Assembly: GCA_022843125.1 (NCBI GenBank)
Contig: JALHOG010000034.1
Location: forward strand, 1 to 51,785
Source: Ilumatobacteraceae bacterium
GTDB lineage: Bacteria; Actinomycetota; Acidimicrobiia; Acidimicrobiales; Ilumatobacteraceae
DNA length: 51,785 bases
Reading direction: 5' to 3'
Numbering within the stretch: the stretch's first letter is position 1; each line of letters begins with the position of its first letter. Under the pieces are notes generated by a model. That model worked only from the letters and a program-made list of their open reading frames with translations, had not been told where the DNA came from and ran no database searches. This document shows positions 25,149 through 32,805 of this stretch, in pieces. The translations under genes were made by a program, and so were the position numbers.

Positions 25149-25466
25149 ATGAGCAAGCTCGCCGACACCGAACCGGTCTGGACCGGTGGTTGGACCTTCT
25201 TGACCAACCACAGTCACGTGCTGATCTGTCTCGCCCGCGACCCGAATCTGCGGCTCCGGGACATCGCGGCCGAAGTCGGCATCACCGAGCGGGCGGTCCA
25301 GGGCATCGTGAACGACCTCGAGGCGGCCGGCTGCATCGTTCGGCACCGCGAAGGGCGGCGCAACCGTTACTCGATCGTCCCCGACAAGCCGATGCGCCAT
25401 CGCGTCGAGCGCGGCCATCTCGTCAGCGAGCTGCTGAACGCGATGACCCCCTCCATCGATCGCTGA
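25149..25466 (+). CDS. Small winged-helix transcriptional regulator
   Basis: This 105-aa protein is almost only a wHTH domain: WTFLTNHSHVLICLARDPNLRLRDIAAEVGITERAVQGIVNDLEAAG is the HTH and REGRRNRYSIVPDK is the wing. A short C-terminal helix (RGHLVSELLNAM) may dimerise. It resembles MarR/ArsR-type single-domain regulators common in actinomycetes. ATG 25149 is the start, with no clear Shine-Dalgarno. It is divergent from the dab operon with about 70-130 bp between starts, so it is the likely regulator of inorganic-carbon uptake. No ligand residues are apparent. Confidence 0.82.
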   Translation: MSKLADTEPVWTGGWTFLTNHSHVLICLARDPNLRLRDIAAEVGITERAVQGIVNDLEAAGCIVRHREGRRNRYSIVPDKPMRHRVERGHLVSELLNAMTPSIDR

Positions 25467-25500
25467 CCGGCGCCCCGTTCGGGCCAACGCACCGGCCCTG

Positions 25501-26418
25501 TCAGTGGGGGCACAGTGAGGCCGCGAGGCCGGCCAGATGATGGATCTGGTAGGCGCTCAGCACTGCGACCCCGGCGATGCCGAGCCACAGGCCGCCGACG
25601 ACACGGCGCCCGACGCTCCGAGCGTCGGGGCGCAAGAGCACCTCGACGCGGGCTGCGACGCCGAGGCGAGGGGTCGACGCTGCGATCCCGAGCGCTCCCA
25701 CCGGCTGTGTCGTGTGCAACGCCACGCGGGCGAGGGTCTCGGCAACGAGGCGGCGGTCGCCGCCGCACGCGCGCACGGCGGCCTCGTCGGCCCAGCGCTC
25801 GACCGAGAACAACGCTCGCGCGGCGAGCCAGCGCAGCGGCGGCACGAAGGCCGTGGCGATCTCGGACACGAGCAGGACCCGGTCGTGGCGATGGGCGGCG
25901 TGGGCCCGCTCGTGAGCGAGGACCACGTCGACCTCCTCCGGCCGCAGGAGGTCGAGCATCCCGGTGGAGATCACGATGCGGCCATTGCGGCCGGGAAGCG
26001 TGCAGGCGATCGGGGCGTCATCGCGAATCACCTCGACCGGGCGCGGGTCGTCGGTGTGGCCGGTCGCGTGGGCGATCTGGCCACCGTCGAGCCGGCGGCG
26101 GGATCGGACCACACGTGCGGCCTGCCAGACGCCCGACGCCACCGCTGCGGTGGCTGCGACCCCGAGCCACGTGGGGACCTCGGCGTGGATGCCGAGCATC
26201 TGCGTGCACCAGGCGATTCCGGTGCCCATGACCGGCACATGGGCGAGGAACGAGGCCGATACGACGAGCAGCGAGGGGACGGCGCTGGCGGCCACGAGAA
26301 CGATCGAGGCCACGAGCAGCCGGGTGGCGACATGTGGGCGGAGGCCGCGGTGGATCGCCGTGGTCGCGACGGCGAGCACTCCGGCGAGTGCGAGCGGCAG
26401 GAAGAGCGACGGCTGCAT
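25501..26418 (-). CDS. M56-family metallopeptidase (BlaR1-like, without sensor domain)
   Basis: This 305-aa membrane protein has four or five helices: two before residue 80, two around residues 180-210 and one near the C-terminus. The zinc motif is HERAH at residues 169-173, followed by HRHDRVL. BlaR1/MecR1-type proteases cleave the BlaI repressor after a signal; here the usual extracellular penicillin-binding domain is absent, so the signal is something else. The ATG overlaps the stop of the BlaI gene (TGATG), as expected for a functional pair. Confidence 0.85.
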   Translation of the reverse strand: MQPSLFLPLALAGVLAVATTAIHRGLRPHVATRLLVASIVLVAASAVPSLLVVSASFLAHVPVMGTGIAWCTQMLGIHAEVPTWLGVAATAAVASGVWQAARVVRSRRRLDGGQIAHATGHTDDPRPVEVIRDDAPIACTLPGRNGRIVISTGMLDLLRPEEVDVVLAHERAHAAHRHDRVLLVSEIATAFVPPLRWLAARALFSVERWADEAAVRACGGDRRLVAETLARVALHTTQPVGALGIAASTPRLGVAARVEVLLRPDARSVGRRVVGGLWLGIAGVAVLSAYQIHHLAGLAASLCPH

Positions 26419-26774
26419 CAGCGCTGCCCCTCGTCGAGCATGCGGCGCAGCACCGCTGCGTCACGCGTGGACAGCCCGCCGACGAACCGGGCGAGCACCT
26501 TCGACCGATCGCTCGACGACGTGAGGACCTCCCCGATGCGGCGAGCGGCCAGCTCGGACTCGTCGTAGACGGTCGTGTAGGCGAACCCTCGGCCGACGGC
26601 CTGGCGCTCGACGAGGCCCTTGGTGTGCAGCCGTGTGAGCACCGTGGCGACGCTCGTGTAGGCGTGGCCCCCACCGATCCGTTCGTTGACCTCGGCGGGG
26701 AGCAGGGCGCGTTCCGCCCCCCAGAGCACCGCGAGGACATCGCGTTCGAGGGCACCGTCAGGTCGTCGCGTCAT
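26418..26774 (-). CDS. BlaI/MecI/CopY-family repressor
   Basis: This 118-aa winged-helix repressor has the family order: ERDVLAVLWGAERALLPAEVNERI, YTSVATVLTRLHTKGLVERQAVGRGFAYT (HTH and wing), then a dimer helix with the protease-sensitive region and LARFVGGLSTRDAAVLRRMLDEG. BlaI-family members repress beta-lactamase genes; the CopY branch represses copper genes. Here the neighbours are copper-type genes. ATG 26774 is chosen. Its probable promoter overlaps a palindrome at 26837-26849, so it is likely self-repressed. Confidence 0.88.
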   Translation of the reverse strand: MTRRPDGALERDVLAVLWGAERALLPAEVNERIGGGHAYTSVATVLTRLHTKGLVERQAVGRGFAYTTVYDESELAARRIGEVLTSSSDRSKVLARFVGGLSTRDAAVLRRMLDEGQR

Positions 26775-26829
26775 GGCTGGTCGTGCACCGATTCCGGCCT
26801 CGTGCTCGGCGCGGGCCGAGCGTCGGTCG

Positions 26830-26835
26830 TAGAGT
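26830..26835 (+). promoter_or_regulatory. Putative -10 element of copCD
   Basis: TAGAGT just before the BlaI-type palindrome, so the start of transcription (about 26842) would fall inside the operator. Confidence 0.35.
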
Positions 26836-26836
26836 C

Positions 26837-26849
26837 CTACACACTGTAG
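26837..26849. promoter_or_regulatory. BlaI-type operator 1 (blaI / copCD divergent region)
   Basis: CTACA-CAC-TGTAG is a palindrome. Read on the minus strand, CTACAGTGTGTAG contains the hexamer TACAGT, a fitting -10 for blaI. It differs by one base in 13 from operator 2 at 28381-28399. The TAC-N5-GTA half-site spacing is the same in both. Confidence 0.65.
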
Positions 26850-26888
26850 TTGCTGTCGGTCCTCCCGGCGGCCGCAGCCACTGCCACC

Positions 26889-28379
26889 ATGACGACCTCC
26901 CTTTCGCTCACGTCGTTCTCGCGTGCCGTCGTCCGGATCGTCGCCGGCACGGTCGCGGCGCTGACCGTCGTGACGGTCGCTCCAGGGGTGGCGTCGGCCC
27001 ACAACGAGTTGGTGTCGACCGACCCCGCCGACGGCGCCGTGCTCGACGTGGCGCCGACGTCGATCGCGTTCACGTTCTCGGCGGAGGTCCCACTCACGTC
27101 GGCCACGGTCACCGTGATCGACCCTGCAGGCGTCCGGACCGACGTCCCCGACCTCACCCACGGGGCCACCACCAGCGTGCTCGTCGCGCCGCTCCCGGCG
27201 CTGCCGGCGGGCGAGGTCACGGTGCGATGGCGGCTCGTCAGCGAGGACGGTCACCCGCTCACCGGGCGCGTCGTGTTCACGATTCCGGCGTCCGCCACGA
27301 CCCTCGGTTCGGGCGAGCCCTCGGTCGCACCGTCGACGTCGGGGACCGTGGCGCCGACGATCGCGTCGACGGTTCCCGTCGCTGACGTGGCCGGCTCCGA
27401 CGACGTCGATGGAACCGTGGCGGTCCCCGCGGGCGGGGACGACGCAGGCGGCACGCCCGGCGCCATCCGCTGGGTGCTCCGCTACGGCTCGTATCTCGCG
27501 ATCATGCTGGTTGTCGCCGTCGTGCTGACCGACCGTTGGGTGTGGCCGGGGGTGGCGCAGCGCGCCCCGTTCACGGCGATCGTCGACGCATCGCTGCTCG
27601 CCGTCGTCGTGCTGGCCGCTTTGCAGCTGCTGGTACTCGCGTCCGACTTCTCCGGGTCGTCCCCGTGGTCGGCGTTCGGCGATCTCGACCGCGCGCTGCA
27701 GACGGATGCCGGCTTCGGGCTCGCGCTGCGGATGCTGCTGGCAGCGGTCGTGTGGCTCGTGCTGATGCGGATGACCATCGTCAGCGAGCAGGTGCGCTGG
27801 ACCGCGATCGGCGGGGCCGGCATCCTCCTGCTGGGCACATGGGCGTGGGCCGGCCATGCGAAGTCGCAGCGGTGGCCCGAGCTCGGTGTCCCGATCGACA
27901 TCATCCATCACGCCGCCGCCGCGCTCTGGATCGGGGCGCTCGCGATCGTCGGGGTGGTCGCGATGCGGGTGCTCGACGCCGAAGCGCGGGCGCAGGTGCT
28001 CGGCCGGTTGTCCGCGACGGCGATGGTCGCCGTCGTGGTGATCGTGGTGACCGGTGCGGCGCAGACGGTCCGGCTGGTGGGTTCGCCGTTCAACCTGCTC
28101 GATGCCGCGCACGGCAGGTACCTGATCGCCAAGCTCGTGGTGTTGGCGGCGATGCTCGCGCTGGCGGCCTCGAACCGTCGCCGCTTGGCGGCGCCCACGT
28201 CGCGGCCGGGCGGCATGAGCGATGCGACGGCGGCCCTGATGCGCCGGTCGGTCGTCGCCGAGACGGCGCTCGGTCTCGTCGTGATCGCGATCACGGCCTC
28301 GATGGTGGTCGCGTCGCCCGCCGCGCCACGCGACGACGTCACGGTGGTGTCCGGCGTCGCGCCCGCAACCGATCGATGA
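26889..28379 (+). CDS. CopC-CopD fusion copper protein
   Basis: This 496-aa protein starts with a signal peptide that ends at ASA before H38. The CopC domain (about 38-135) begins with that His (HNELVSTDPADG), the usual N-terminal Cu(II) ligand, and has D120-G-H122 (SEDGHPLTG) as the other ligands. A disordered linker of about 60 residues follows, then eight or so membrane helices of the CopD type, with DIIHHAAAALWIG and GRYLIAKLVVL. YcnJ-like fusions are linked to copper import or handling in the envelope. ATG 26889 is chosen over a TTG at 26850, which would lengthen the N-terminus. It is divergent from blaI, with operator 1 between. Confidence 0.88.
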   Translation: MTTSLSLTSFSRAVVRIVAGTVAALTVVTVAPGVASAHNELVSTDPADGAVLDVAPTSIAFTFSAEVPLTSATVTVIDPAGVRTDVPDLTHGATTSVLVAPLPALPAGEVTVRWRLVSEDGHPLTGRVVFTIPASATTLGSGEPSVAPSTSGTVAPTIASTVPVADVAGSDDVDGTVAVPAGGDDAGGTPGAIRWVLRYGSYLAIMLVVAVVLTDRWVWPGVAQRAPFTAIVDASLLAVVVLAALQLLVLASDFSGSSPWSAFGDLDRALQTDAGFGLALRMLLAAVVWLVLMRMTIVSEQVRWTAIGGAGILLLGTWAWAGHAKSQRWPELGVPIDIIHHAAAALWIGALAIVGVVAMRVLDAEARAQVLGRLSATAMVAVVVIVVTGAAQTVRLVGSPFNLLDAAHGRYLIAKLVVLAAMLALAASNRRRLAAPTSRPGGMSDATAALMRRSVVAETALGLVVIAITASMVVASPAAPRDDVTVVSGVAPATDR

Positions 28380-28380
28380 G

Positions 28381-28399
28381 CTACTACAGTGCGTAGTAG
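28381..28399. promoter_or_regulatory. BlaI-type operator 2 with embedded -10 of the DUF305 gene
   Basis: CTACTAC-N5-GTAGTAG is a perfect 7-bp inverted repeat directly after the copCD stop. The plus strand contains TACAGT (28385-28390), a -10 for the gene at 28471. Its core matches operator 1 in 12 of 13 positions. Confidence 0.65.
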
Positions 28400-28470
28400 A
28401 CGCCTGTGCTCTCGCAGTGAGTCGACCACACCGCCAGTCAGGCCGCATCCGCCGTGACGAAAGGACGACC

Positions 28471-29076
28471 ATGAACATCACACGGACATTCCTGGTGACC
28501 ATCGTGCCGCTCGCCCTCATCGCCTGCGGTGGCGAGGATGCCAGTGACCAGTCGGACGCTCCGTCCGGCGCCGTCACGGCGGATGCGACCGGCGCGACGG
28601 GAGCGGCTGCCACGTTCGGTGATGCCGACGTCGAGTTCGCCCAGGGCATGATCGCCCACCACGAGCAGGCGATCGAGATGGCCGAGATGGCGCTCGACCC
28701 GTCGGTCGGTGCGCGGGCCGAGGTCGTCGACCTCGCAACCCGCATCCGCGCCGCCCAGGACCCCGAGATCGACCAGATGACGGCGTGGCTCGAGGGCTGG
28801 GGCGCGTCGATCGTGATGGATACCTCCGACGGGCACGACATGTCGTCGATGGCCGGGATGATGAGCGTCGAGCAGATGGACGCGCTCGCCCAGTCGACCG
28901 GTGCCGACTTCGATCGGATGTGGCTCGAGATGATGATCGAGCACCACGAGGGCGCGATCGTGATGGCCGAGGAAGCCGCCGCCGATGGCACGAACCCCGA
29001 CGTCCTCGCGCTCGCTGCCGAGATCATCGCCACCCAGCAGGCCGAGATCGACGAGATGCGCGCCCTCCTCGGCTGA
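28471..29076 (+). CDS. DUF305 lipoprotein
   Basis: This 201-aa protein has a lipoprotein signal peptide with lipobox LIAC (lipidated C19), so it is anchored outside the membrane. The mature part is a DUF305 (ferritin-like) pair of helical repeats: DVEFAQGMIAHHEQAIEMAEMAL and MWLEMMIEHHEGAIVMAEEAA, rich in His, Met and Asp. DUF305 proteins often accompany copper and other metal-handling genes. ATG 28471 follows AAAGGA, a fair Shine-Dalgarno. The promoter overlaps operator 2, which ties it to BlaI. Confidence 0.88.
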   Translation: MNITRTFLVTIVPLALIACGGEDASDQSDAPSGAVTADATGATGAAATFGDADVEFAQGMIAHHEQAIEMAEMALDPSVGARAEVVDLATRIRAAQDPEIDQMTAWLEGWGASIVMDTSDGHDMSSMAGMMSVEQMDALAQSTGADFDRMWLEMMIEHHEGAIVMAEEAAADGTNPDVLALAAEIIATQQAEIDEMRALLG

Positions 29077-29104
29077 CGGTCGTGAGCGGGCCACGGCTCG
29101 CCGT

Positions 29105-29110
29105 TACGCT
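29105..29110 (+). promoter_or_regulatory. Putative -10 element (leaderless) of the second PhyH gene
   Basis: TACGCT, 8 nt, then GTG 29119. Confidence 0.4.
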
Positions 29111-29118
29111 GCCAACGC

Positions 29119-29955
29119 GTGAGGCTCTCCGACCAGCAGATCGCGGCGTTCCACGAGCGTGGGGTGCTCGCACTGCCTGCGATGTTCTCGCCCGACGAGG
29201 TCGACGCCATCGTCGATCGGCTCCCACGGCTGTTCGCCGAGCGTGTCCCGTCCAACTTCCGCGAGAAGTCGAGCGACGTCGTACGCACGGCGATGGGGCT
29301 CCACCTCCGTGACGAGCTGTTCGCCCGGTTGGTACGTGACCCCCGGCTGGTCGTGCCGGCGCAGCAACTCCTCGGCGACGACGAGCTCTACGTGCAGCAG
29401 GTGAAGGTGAACGCGAAGCAGGCGTTCACCGGCGAGCAGTGGCAATGGCACTACGACTTCGCCACCCACCACCACGAGGACGGTGTGCCCGACCCGCTCG
29501 CGCTCAACGTCCACATCTTCCTCGACGAGGTCACCGAGTTCAACGGGCCGCTGGTGTTCGTCCCCGGATCCCATCTCGACGGGCCCGCCCCGACCGCGCT
29601 CGACATCGTGTCGACGAGCTACCCGCTGTGGACCGTCGGGCCCGAGGTGGTCGGCCCGCTCGTCGAGCGCGGCGGCCTCGACTGCCCGAAGGGCCCGGCC
29701 GGCACGGTGCTGATCTTCGGTGACAGCCTCGTGCACGGATCCCCGTCGAACATGTCGCCGTGGGATCGGCGCATCTTCTCGCTGATCCTCAATCCGGTGT
29801 CGAACCGTCAGACCACGTTCGGGCGCCCCGACCACCAGCACCACCGCGACTTCAGCCCGGTGGTCCCGCTCGACGGGCCGTTCTGGCCCGTGGTCGACGC
29901 GCCGGAGCCCGTGCGTCGGTGGATCGCCGTGGCACCGGATACACCGGTGGCGTGA
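29119..29955 (+). CDS. Phytanoyl-CoA dioxygenase (PhyH) family protein
   Basis: This 278-aa Fe(II)/2-oxoglutarate dioxygenase has ligands H111-x-D113 in QWHYDF and H206 in LVHGSPSNMSPWDRR, where the Arg pair may hold 2-oxoglutarate. The motif GPLVFVPGSHLDGP is typical of the family. GTG 29119 gives a standard N-terminus (RLSDQQIAAFHERGVLALP). The HYDF and EFNGPL details recall ectoine hydroxylase-like and small-molecule PhyH enzymes, but the substrate is unknown. It is clearly different from the PhyH protein at 1364-2167. It appears to be a single-gene unit; its stop overlaps the first repeat of the kdp control region. Confidence 0.88.
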   Translation: MRLSDQQIAAFHERGVLALPAMFSPDEVDAIVDRLPRLFAERVPSNFREKSSDVVRTAMGLHLRDELFARLVRDPRLVVPAQQLLGDDELYVQQVKVNAKQAFTGEQWQWHYDFATHHHEDGVPDPLALNVHIFLDEVTEFNGPLVFVPGSHLDGPAPTALDIVSTSYPLWTVGPEVVGPLVERGGLDCPKGPAGTVLIFGDSLVHGSPSNMSPWDRRIFSLILNPVSNRQTTFGRPDHQHHRDFSPVVPLDGPFWPVVDAPEPVRRWIAVAPDTPVA

Positions 29956-29999
29956 AGGCGGCGTGAATGTCGTCGGGGGCGGCGTGAAGGAAGCGTGAA
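29950..29999 (+). promoter_or_regulatory. Four GCGTGAA direct repeats, probable KdpE operator
   Basis: GCGTGAA occurs at 29950, 29961, 29982 and 29993, that is two pairs with 11-bp spacing and 21 bp between the pairs. Each is followed by G or T and then G (consensus GCGTGAAGG). Same-face tandem repeats at about one helical turn are the classic site for OmpR-type response regulators such as KdpE, whose gene ends this locus. The array lies 42-91 bp before the first gene of the K+ uptake locus. Confidence 0.6.
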
Positions 30000-30040
30000 G
30001 GACCGTTCCCGGCTGGGCGCCGTGGGCGTACACCGGAGCC

Positions 30041-30781
30041 ATGAGTTCCGTCTCGGCCCGCAGCAACGTCCAGACCGTCGCCCTCGTGGCGGGTCCGGGC
30101 GTCGCCGTGCTGGTCGCCTGGCTGCTCGCGCTTCCCGACGACCGTGCCGACGCCGGCGTCACGCTCGCGAACGTCGCGCTCGTCATCGCCGTCGTCACCG
30201 TCGGCTTCGCGGTCGTCGACTGGCTGGCCGGCGTCACGACGTCACTCGCGGCCGCCCTCGCGCTCAACTACTTCCACACCGAGCCGTACCGCACGCTGCG
30301 GATCACCGACCGCCGTGACGTCTACAGCGTCGTGCTGCTGGGCGCGCTCGGGCTGGCCGTCAGCGCGGTCACGGCGATGCGGGTGCGCCGGGGAGTGACG
30401 ACGCTGCGCCGGTCGGACGCCCGCCACTCAGCGGACGCGCTCGCGGCGCTGCTCGCCGACGACCATCCCGTGCCGGAGATCTGGACGTCGGCGATCACGG
30501 CAGCGGGCAACGACCTCGCCACGGTGCACGCGCGCCTCAGCGGGAAGAACCCGGGCGGGCTGCCCGTCGTGGGCCGTCGGCCCGCCGAGGGAGACGACCC
30601 GACGCTGATCCTACCGGCGGTCGGCGCCGTCCTGCCGCTGCACCAACGCCACGCTGAGGGCCGCTGGTTGATCCTGACGCCGCGGCCCGGCCTGGCGCCG
30701 CTCACGGTCGACCGTCGCGCCGTGCTCTCGTTCGCCGACGCCCTCGAGCTCGCGCTCGAGACGAGCGCCGTCCCCGCCTGA
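30041..30781 (+). CDS. DUF4118 membrane protein heading the kdp locus
   Basis: This 246-aa protein has about four membrane helices in its first 115 residues, with LNYFHTEPYRTLRITDRRDVYSVVLL. This matches the DUF4118 sensor segment of KdpD (compare FNFFFTEPRYTLAISD). A soluble tail of about 130 residues follows without any histidine kinase motif. It is therefore a stand-alone copy of the KdpD membrane module, possibly modulating K+ sensing. ATG 30041 follows the KdpE-like repeats. The gap to the next small gene is 41 nt. Confidence 0.75.
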   Translation: MSSVSARSNVQTVALVAGPGVAVLVAWLLALPDDRADAGVTLANVALVIAVVTVGFAVVDWLAGVTTSLAAALALNYFHTEPYRTLRITDRRDVYSVVLLGALGLAVSAVTAMRVRRGVTTLRRSDARHSADALAALLADDHPVPEIWTSAITAAGNDLATVHARLSGKNPGGLPVVGRRPAEGDDPTLILPAVGAVLPLHQRHAEGRWLILTPRPGLAPLTVDRRAVLSFADALELALETSAVPA

Positions 30782-30822
30782 CCCACCCGCTCGCTCCGAA
30801 ACCCACCCTGAAAGGCCCTGCC

Positions 30823-30954
30823 ATGGGAGACCTCCTGATGCTCGCACTCATGACCGGCGCAATCGCCGTGTTCGGCGCGTACGTGACGTTCTGCGACCGA
30901 GTCGTCGAGACCGACGACCGGTCGGGCGCCGTCGAGTCGGAGCGGGTGGCGTGA
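30823..30954 (+). CDS. 43-aa single-helix membrane peptide in the kdp locus
   Basis: ATG 30823 begins a 43-residue peptide: one hydrophobic helix ([20 protein letters not shown]), then [10 protein letters not shown] and an acidic tail. The motif YVxxCDR occurs, in my memory, in small membrane peptides near transporter genes of actinomycetes. Its stop overlaps the kdpF ATG (TGATG), which argues strongly that it is translated. It may help assemble or regulate the Kdp complex. Confidence 0.65.
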   Translation: MGDLLMLALMTGAIAVFGAYVTFCDRVVETDDRSGAVESERVA

Positions 30955-31052
30955 TGCTGGCGATGTCGTTCGACAACGCGGCCGGGCTCGTGCTGGCGAT
31001 CCTCGCGCTCGCCTACCTGGTCGTCGTCCTGCTGCGGCCGGAGCGCTTCTGA
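30954..31052 (+). CDS. kdpF: KdpF, small stabilising subunit of the K+ pump
   Basis: A 32-aa peptide with one membrane helix ([18 protein letters not shown]) and the typical end LLRPERF. Both ends overlap neighbours by one base (TGATG), so translation is coupled to the upstream peptide and to kdpA. KdpF sits between KdpA and lipid in the KdpFABC complex. Confidence 0.9.
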   Translation: MLAMSFDNAAGLVLAILALAYLVVVLLRPERF

Positions 31053-32794
31053 TGTCGTGGCGTGACCTGCTCGAGATCGCCGCGCTGGTGGTGCTGCTCG
31101 CGGTCACCGTGCCGCCGCTCGGCCGCTACATCGCGGCGGTGTACGGCTCGCGAGCGGACGGGACCGCTCCCGGTGACCGCGTGTTCCTGCCCGTCGAGCG
31201 AGCGCTGTACCGGGCGATGCGGATCGACCACCGGCGCGAGCAGCGATGGAACGCGTATGCGATGTCGCTCCTCGCGTTCTCTCTGGTGTCGCTGCTCGGC
31301 CTGTACGCCCTGCTGAGGCTCCAGGGAGCGCTGCCGTTCAACCCGACCGACCGCGAATCCGTGTCGCCGACCGGAGCGTTCAACATCGCGGTCAGCTTCG
31401 TGACGAACACGAACTGGCAGTGGTACTCGGGCGAGGTGGCGATGAGTCATCTCACGCAGATGTTCGGCCTGGCGGTGCAGAACTTCGTGTCGGCGGGCGT
31501 CGGGTTCGCGGTCGTGATCGCGATCGTGCGCGGCATCACCCGCACGCACGACCGCTCGCGCTCACTCGGGAACTTCTGGGTGGACCTGACGCGCGGCACG
31601 CTGCGGATCCTGCTGCCGATGTCGTTCCTGTTCGCGCTGGTGCTCGTGTCGCAGGGTGTGGTGCAGAACCTCGGCGGCGGCACCAGCGTCGACCTCGTCG
31701 ACCCGGCCGCGGCCGAGGTCGTGGGCACCGACACGCAGACGATCCCGGGCGGGCCGGTCGCGTCGCAGATCGCGATCAAGGACCTCGGCACGAACGGTGG
31801 CGGCTTCTACAACGCCAACTCGGCGCACCCGTTCGAGAACCCGAACGGGCTCACGAACCTGCTCGCGATGTGGTCGCTGCTGGCGCTCCCGTTCGCGCTG
31901 GTCGTCGCGTTCGGCATCCTCATCGGCGACCGGCGCCAGGCGCGGCTGCTGGGCTCGGTGATGGTCGGCATGCTCGTCGTCATGTCGGCCTGGACGGTGA
32001 TGGCCGAGACCAACGGCAACCCGCGGCTGACCGAGCTCGGCGTCGACCAGTCGGTGTCCTCGCTGCAGGGCGGCGGGAACATGGAGGGCAAGGAGGTGCG
32101 GTTCGGCACGACCTCGTGCGCGGTCTACGCAGCGGCGACGACCGGCACTTCGAACGGGTCGGTCAACTGCATGCACGACTCGTTCACGCCGCTCGGCGGC
32201 ATGGCGCCGATGCTCAGCATGATGTTCGGCGAGGTGTCGCCCGGCGGCATCGGCGTGGGCCTCATGGGCCTGCTCGTCAACGCGCTGCTGGCGGTCTTCA
32301 TCGCCGGTCTGATGATCGGCCGCACGCCCGAATACCTCGGCAAGAAGATCCAGGCGGCCGAGATGAAGCTGGTCACGCTGTACATCCTCGCGATGCCGGC
32401 CGCGCTGCTCGGGTTCGCCGCGGTGTCGATGACGCTCGACAGCGCGAACACGTTCCAGCCGGGCCCGCACGGGCTGTCCGAGGTGCTCTACAACTACGCG
32501 TCAGCGGCGAACAACAACGGCTCGGCGTTCGCGTACCAGGGCACCGGCACCGACTGGTACACGGTGACGCAGGGCATCGCGATGCTGATCGGCCGGTTCG
32601 GGCTGATCATCCCCGCGCTCGCGATCGCCGGGTCGCTCGCGGGCAAGCCGGTCGTGCCCACCACCAGCGGCACCCTGCCGACCCACACGCCCCTCTTCGG
32701 CGCGCTGATCGCCGGTGTCGTGGTCGTCGCCAGCGGCCTGACCTTCTTCCCCGCCCTCGCCCTCGGCCCTGTGCTCGAGCACCTGTCGATCTGA
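31052..32794 (+). CDS. kdpA: KdpA, K+-translocating subunit
   Basis: This 580-aa protein has about ten membrane helices and the four selectivity-filter-like loops of KdpA, e.g. [37 protein letters not shown], and [25 protein letters not shown]. It selects and passes K+ in the KdpFABC P-type ATPase. Length and motifs are normal for the family. ATG 31052 overlaps the kdpF stop. Confidence 0.97.
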   Translation: MSWRDLLEIAALVVLLAVTVPPLGRYIAAVYGSRADGTAPGDRVFLPVERALYRAMRIDHRREQRWNAYAMSLLAFSLVSLLGLYALLRLQGALPFNPTDRESVSPTGAFNIAVSFVTNTNWQWYSGEVAMSHLTQMFGLAVQNFVSAGVGFAVVIAIVRGITRTHDRSRSLGNFWVDLTRGTLRILLPMSFLFALVLVSQGVVQNLGGGTSVDLVDPAAAEVVGTDTQTIPGGPVASQIAIKDLGTNGGGFYNANSAHPFENPNGLTNLLAMWSLLALPFALVVAFGILIGDRRQARLLGSVMVGMLVVMSAWTVMAETNGNPRLTELGVDQSVSSLQGGGNMEGKEVRFGTTSCAVYAAATTGTSNGSVNCMHDSFTPLGGMAPMLSMMFGEVSPGGIGVGLMGLLVNALLAVFIAGLMIGRTPEYLGKKIQAAEMKLVTLYILAMPAALLGFAAVSMTLDSANTFQPGPHGLSEVLYNYASAANNNGSAFAYQGTGTDWYTVTQGIAMLIGRFGLIIPALAIAGSLAGKPVVPTTSGTLPTHTPLFGALIAGVVVVASGLTFFPALALGPVLEHLSI

Positions 32795-32805
32795 ACGGAG
32801 CAGCG

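Noticed and set aside
26418..26774. Classical beta-lactam resistance locus
   Set aside because: There is no beta-lactamase or PBP gene near, and the M56 protein lacks the penicillin-binding sensor. The neighbours are copper-type genes.
26418..29288. A very long open frame on the minus strand running upstream of the blaI gene, antisense to copCD and the DUF305 gene
   Set aside because: It is rich in Arg, Asp, His and Ser, has no domain beyond the BlaI end, and runs antisense to well-supported genes. This is the usual shadow effect of high GC content.
30041..30781. A broken kdpD copy
   Set aside because: The frame is intact with its own ATG and natural stop, and a full kdpD is present at 35584-38136. 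It is better read as a stand-alone DUF4118 protein.
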